From Phoronis australis (Eukaryota; Phoronida; Phoronidae), in NCBI GenBank assembly GCA_002633005.1, contig NMRA01000361.1, forward strand, positions 126,001-159,216: a stretch of DNA of 33,216 nt. The letters are read 5' to 3'. Of this stretch, positions 30,190 to 33,216 are shown one piece after another; positions within the stretch are counted from its first letter, which is position 1, and each line of letters starts with the position of its first letter. The notes beneath the pieces are model-generated. The model was not told where the DNA came from and did not search any database. It was given only the letters and a program-made list of their open reading frames with translations. A program made the position numbers and the translations under genes.

Positions 30190-32065
30190 CGCAAATGGAG
30201 TGCTACTAGAGTGGTTCATTTCTATCCTACAAATGGCCACTAGATGGTGCAAAACGTCCAATCCATTTGAAATAGAACGCTATTCACCAAATTTTATAAA
30301 AATCTGTCACGAACTTCAGAGAAACTAAGGAAAGCGGAAAAAATGAAATTTGCATGTGTGCAAAACTCAAACTTTTGAGAACGTGACATACCGTGAATAA
30401 TACGATGACAAGGAAGTCACGCATTTCTAAAGATATGCGGGAATTTTCACCGCTCGTTTTTCTGAGCGACTTTTACCAGGATCAAAGAGAGCGCGGCGCC
30501 GGAGTCAGGTACAGGTGTGATGACCAATATCAGTCAAGAAACTTAAGAGAAACGAAAGAAAACGAAAAAAATGAAATTGCCACTATGGGGCACAGCGTTT
30601 GATGGATGGGCCTGAAAGACGTCATCTGTGTTAGCTTCATATAAATATACTTACTAAATTTAATAAAGATCCTGCAGTGGGTTTAGGAGATACAGCTATG
30701 ACCGCAAAACAAAACAAAGCCACCACTAGGAGGTGCCACAGTAACCGAAGTTGTCAGCGTAACCGTCCTCTTCACACCGAGTACACGCCAATTTTCAAAA
30801 TCATCCTAAGAATGGTTTGGTTAATAGAGGGGTGGACGCCAAAAAACGCACTCGAACACAGTAAACATGACAACTAGGTGGCGCAAAATGCCTCGAATTC
30901 ATATGAAAATGGGAGGATAACGTAACCGCAACAATACATGCCTATATTCCAACTCCGTTGAGGACCTTTGAATATCCAGAGGTAAACATAAAAAGCTAAA
31001 ATTGCCACTAGGGGGACACTGGTGGTCAGATCCGTGCGAATGTCGTCGTCGTTCATTGTCAAAACCATATAAATACACTTGCTAAATTTAGTAAAGATCT
31101 TGCAAACTGTTTAGGAGATACAGCCATGGGCGCAAAAAAACACAAAACTGCCACTAGGAGGCGCCATAAAAGTCGAAGTCGTGGGAAAATCATTGCCAGA
31201 CATTCTCTTCGTGATTAGAACGTACATGTCAATTTTCACAATCATCCTTAGAGCGGTTTAGTTGATAGAGGGGTGGACGCCAAAAAACAGACTCGAAAAC
31301 AGTAAAAATGGCCACCAGGTGACGCAAACTACGTCGAATCCATCCAAAAACGAGATGATAGTTTCATCTCACTAAGGGATGCCTATAATCCATATTTTAT
31401 GAAAATACGCTGAGGACTTCCGAAGATACAGAGGTAAGCGTAAAAAACTAAAATTACTACTAGGGGGCGCACTGGTAGTTGGACCCATGCAAAAGTTGTC
31501 ACTGTTCGTTGTCAGCATCATCCAAATACACATGCTAAGTTTAGTAAAGATCCTGCAAATGGTTTAGGAGATACAGCCATGGGCACAAAAAAAACTGCAA
31601 CTAGGAGGCACCACAGTAGTCGTAGCCGTAGGAAAATCATCACTAGCCATCCTCTCCATGGTAAGAACATACATGCCAATTTTCACAATCATCCTTTGAG
31701 CGGTTTGATTGATAGAGGGGTGGACGCCAAAAAAACACTCGAAAACAGTACAAATGGCCACCACGTGGCGCAAACTATGTCGAATCCATCCGAAAACGAG
31801 AGGATAGTTTCATCTTACTAATAGATGCCTGTATTCCAAATTTTATGAATCTACGTTGAGGACTTCCGAATATACAGAGGTAAGCGTAAAAAAATAAGAT
31901 TGCCACTAAGGGGCACACCGGTAGTCGCAGAGGTCCGAAATTCGTCGTCATCTGTTGTCAGCTTCATAGGAACAAAACTGCCAAATCTTATCAAGATCCT
32001 GTGAGGGGTTTAGGAGATACAGCTGCCGCGGACGCCCGGACAGACAGAGATGACGGCAAAATGCG
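30190..32065 (+). repeat. Higher-order tandem array with CTCF-core-like boxes
   Basis: The landmark GTTTAGGAGATACAG recurs at 30681, 31109, 31562 and 32008 (periods 428, 453 and 446 bp). Each 450-bp unit contains three diverged subunits of about 150 bp. A subunit runs: an AATTTT-ATGAAAAT-like part, a variant of GTTTAGGAGATACAGAGGTA, an A-rich run, and a box close to TGCCACTAGGGGGCGC. Boxes start at 30235, 30578, 30722, 30869, 31003, 31149, 31310, 31455, 31596, 31756 and 31901, with a degenerate one near 30402. The third-subunit landmarks are best conserved. The array ends with GACGCCCGGACAGACAGAGA, similar to tails of dispersed repeats. It is non-coding. Confidence 0.88.
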
Positions 32066-32455
32066 ACAACTTATAAATATGTGGGGGCATAAAAACTAAA
32101 GCTTTCAACGAGTACAAGTTTCATTTTTTCGTCATTCAGTATGTTAATGCACTTTCTCAATTTCTGAGCTTGTGATTGATTAAGGAGATAACATACAGCA
32201 CCACCTGTAGCTAAATAATAAAGAGAGCATAAAAATCTGCTTTCTTTCAAAATAGTGTGAAACTTAAAATGCGGTGGATATTATTCGAATATCAATAGTT
32301 TAAATGTATCTAGCCACACAGGAAAAATAAAATTACCCCCTGACATGGTCACAGGGTGAAATGACGGGGGCTACGGCCCTGGGCCTGTGATAGCACCAAT
32401 GTATTTTATGAAGATGTAAATGTAAGGAAAACCATACTTCATTTGTCTAAACAAG
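32066..32455. other. Gene-free stretch after the array
   Basis: AT-rich, with no gene or repeat recognised. It may include DNA beyond the 3' end of the minus-strand gene at the right edge. Confidence 0.4.
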
Positions 32456-32461
32456 TTTATT
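32456..32461 (-). terminator. Candidate polyadenylation signal, minus-strand gene
   Basis: TTTATT on the plus strand is AATAAA on the minus strand, about 305 bp after the stop codon of the exon at 32767-33050. This is a suitable place for the 3' end of that transcript. Confidence 0.4.
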
Positions 32462-32766
32462 TAGTATCGAAATAAATGTGTATCAATGATAAAGAAAATA
32501 AACTCAAATTACAAGAACCATATAACATTAGATATGAAAAATATGTACATTTTGTTGCTAAGAGGTATTTCTCAACAGACGAGCCATATCACGAACGTCT
32601 GCGCAACAGCAAAGCTTCGTCTATGCTAGCAAATCAGTTTCCCCGACTTTATACAAGAATACTGTCTTCTCGGTTTGGTAATTTGAGAATAACCTAAATT
32701 TTGGTCCCTCACCTCAGTGAACAGAGGCGCAAAATGTTCTATCACGTTACGCCTGTGACAGGGAGT

Positions 32767-33050
32767 CTATTGATAAGTGTACCCAAACGCGTGAGGCGTG
32801 CCGGTCAACAGGCTTGAAGTGTATTGGTGTGTATACGGGCTGATGTTACGGTTGTACGGGGAATGTCTCGTCGATGGCGCAGGATGGATTCCAAATGACT
32901 CCACTGAGTACGGAGTATAGGTATAGTTGTATGGTTCGTTGGTAAATGTCATGGGCGATGTTGGCACTGGTTGAAATCCCACGGATCCAAACATGGTGGG
33001 CGGTGGAAAGCGGGGACACACTGCGAACGTGTCTTCGCTAGAGGACGCGT
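32767..33050 (-). CDS. Last exon of an unidentified protein gene
   Basis: On the minus strand a strong acceptor (TTTCTTTCAG, bases 33060-33051) is followed by 284 nt: two bases completing a codon, then 94 codons ending in TAG at 32767. The encoded tail starts ASSSEDTFAVCPRFPPPTMF and is rich in Tyr, Pro, Ser and Thr (for example EPYNYTYTPYSVESFG and SPYTHQYTSS), ending GYTYQ. Such low-complexity aromatic tails are common C-terminal regions of animal transcription factors (T-box and ETS types among them), but no domain is present to identify the family. The rest of the gene lies beyond the right edge. GTG or ATG codons inside are not starts; the acceptor defines the boundary. Confidence 0.6.
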
Positions 33051-33216
33051 CTGAAAGAAACGAAGAACCGTGTTAAACATTGAGAACAATAGCGTGCAGA
33101 AGAGGGGGCCGACGGGGCGACTGCCCAGACATCCACTGAATGACTGTGAATAAACCTTTTGAAACTGTGATTGATTTGTAATTAAATTGAATAAAGTTTT
33201 TAGTTAATGTTTGATC
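33051..33216 (-). other. Partial intron of the minus-strand gene
   Basis: Sequence upstream (on the minus strand) of the acceptor at 33051-33052. It contains AATAAA words in plus orientation (33149 and 33190), which could also be the end of a plus-strand transcript, but no plus-strand exon was seen. Confidence 0.35.

Noticed and set aside
30190-32065. CRISPR-like array
   Set aside because: Repeat units are long, diverged and continuous with no unique spacers; this is eukaryotic satellite-type sequence.

Overview
This is animal nuclear DNA: long AT-rich introns with GT/AG junctions, one multi-exon membrane-transporter gene, a tRNA-derived repeat and many decayed transposons. The transposon mix (Kolobok/T2-type with TTAA targets, hAT-like ends, an integrase-core element, several non-LTR retrotransposons) and the divergent SLC43 protein fit a marine invertebrate, perhaps a non-vertebrate deuterostome such as a hemichordate or lancelet. 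The species cannot be fixed from the sequence. A 215-base N run inside a (GA)n tract is an assembly gap.

Left part (1 to about 11,700): no intact host gene was found. It holds transposon debris: two copies of a repeat family with 42-bp inverted ends, a broken LINE reverse transcriptase, an orphan open frame of about 115 codons, a 23-bp minisatellite, a transposase remnant with a DFAEN-like motif, two fold-back elements, a decayed integrase-core transposase (8460-9652, minus) and three exact 30-bp units of a palindromic satellite.

Centre (11,749 to about 25,400, plus): the 3' eight exons of an SLC43-type (LAT3/LAT4/EEG1) major-facilitator transporter. All splice phases agree, and the exons sum to 480 codons including the stop. 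Roughly the first 100 residues must lie upstream, in the gap or outside the window. The 6-kb intron 15072-21102 contains two reverse transcriptase remnants and a 1.7-kb Kolobok-type element with TTAA target duplications, inverted ends and a broken THAP domain. The 3' UTR contains a 37-bp minisatellite that begins inside the coding region and supplies the last codons.

Right part (25,400 to 33,216): about 3 kb with nothing recognisable, then a palindrome-rich tRNA-derived repeat near 28.9-29.25 kb. Next comes a tandem array (about 30,190-32,060) of roughly 150-bp subunits grouped in threes; each subunit carries a box resembling the CTCF core. At the right edge is the probable last exon of an unidentified minus-strand gene with a Tyr/Pro/Ser/Thr-rich C-terminus.

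Nothing resembles an operon, CRISPR array or bacterial defence system. The least ordinary features are the CTCF-like higher-order array, the Kolobok deletion derivative, and the minisatellite that has become the transporter's C-terminus.
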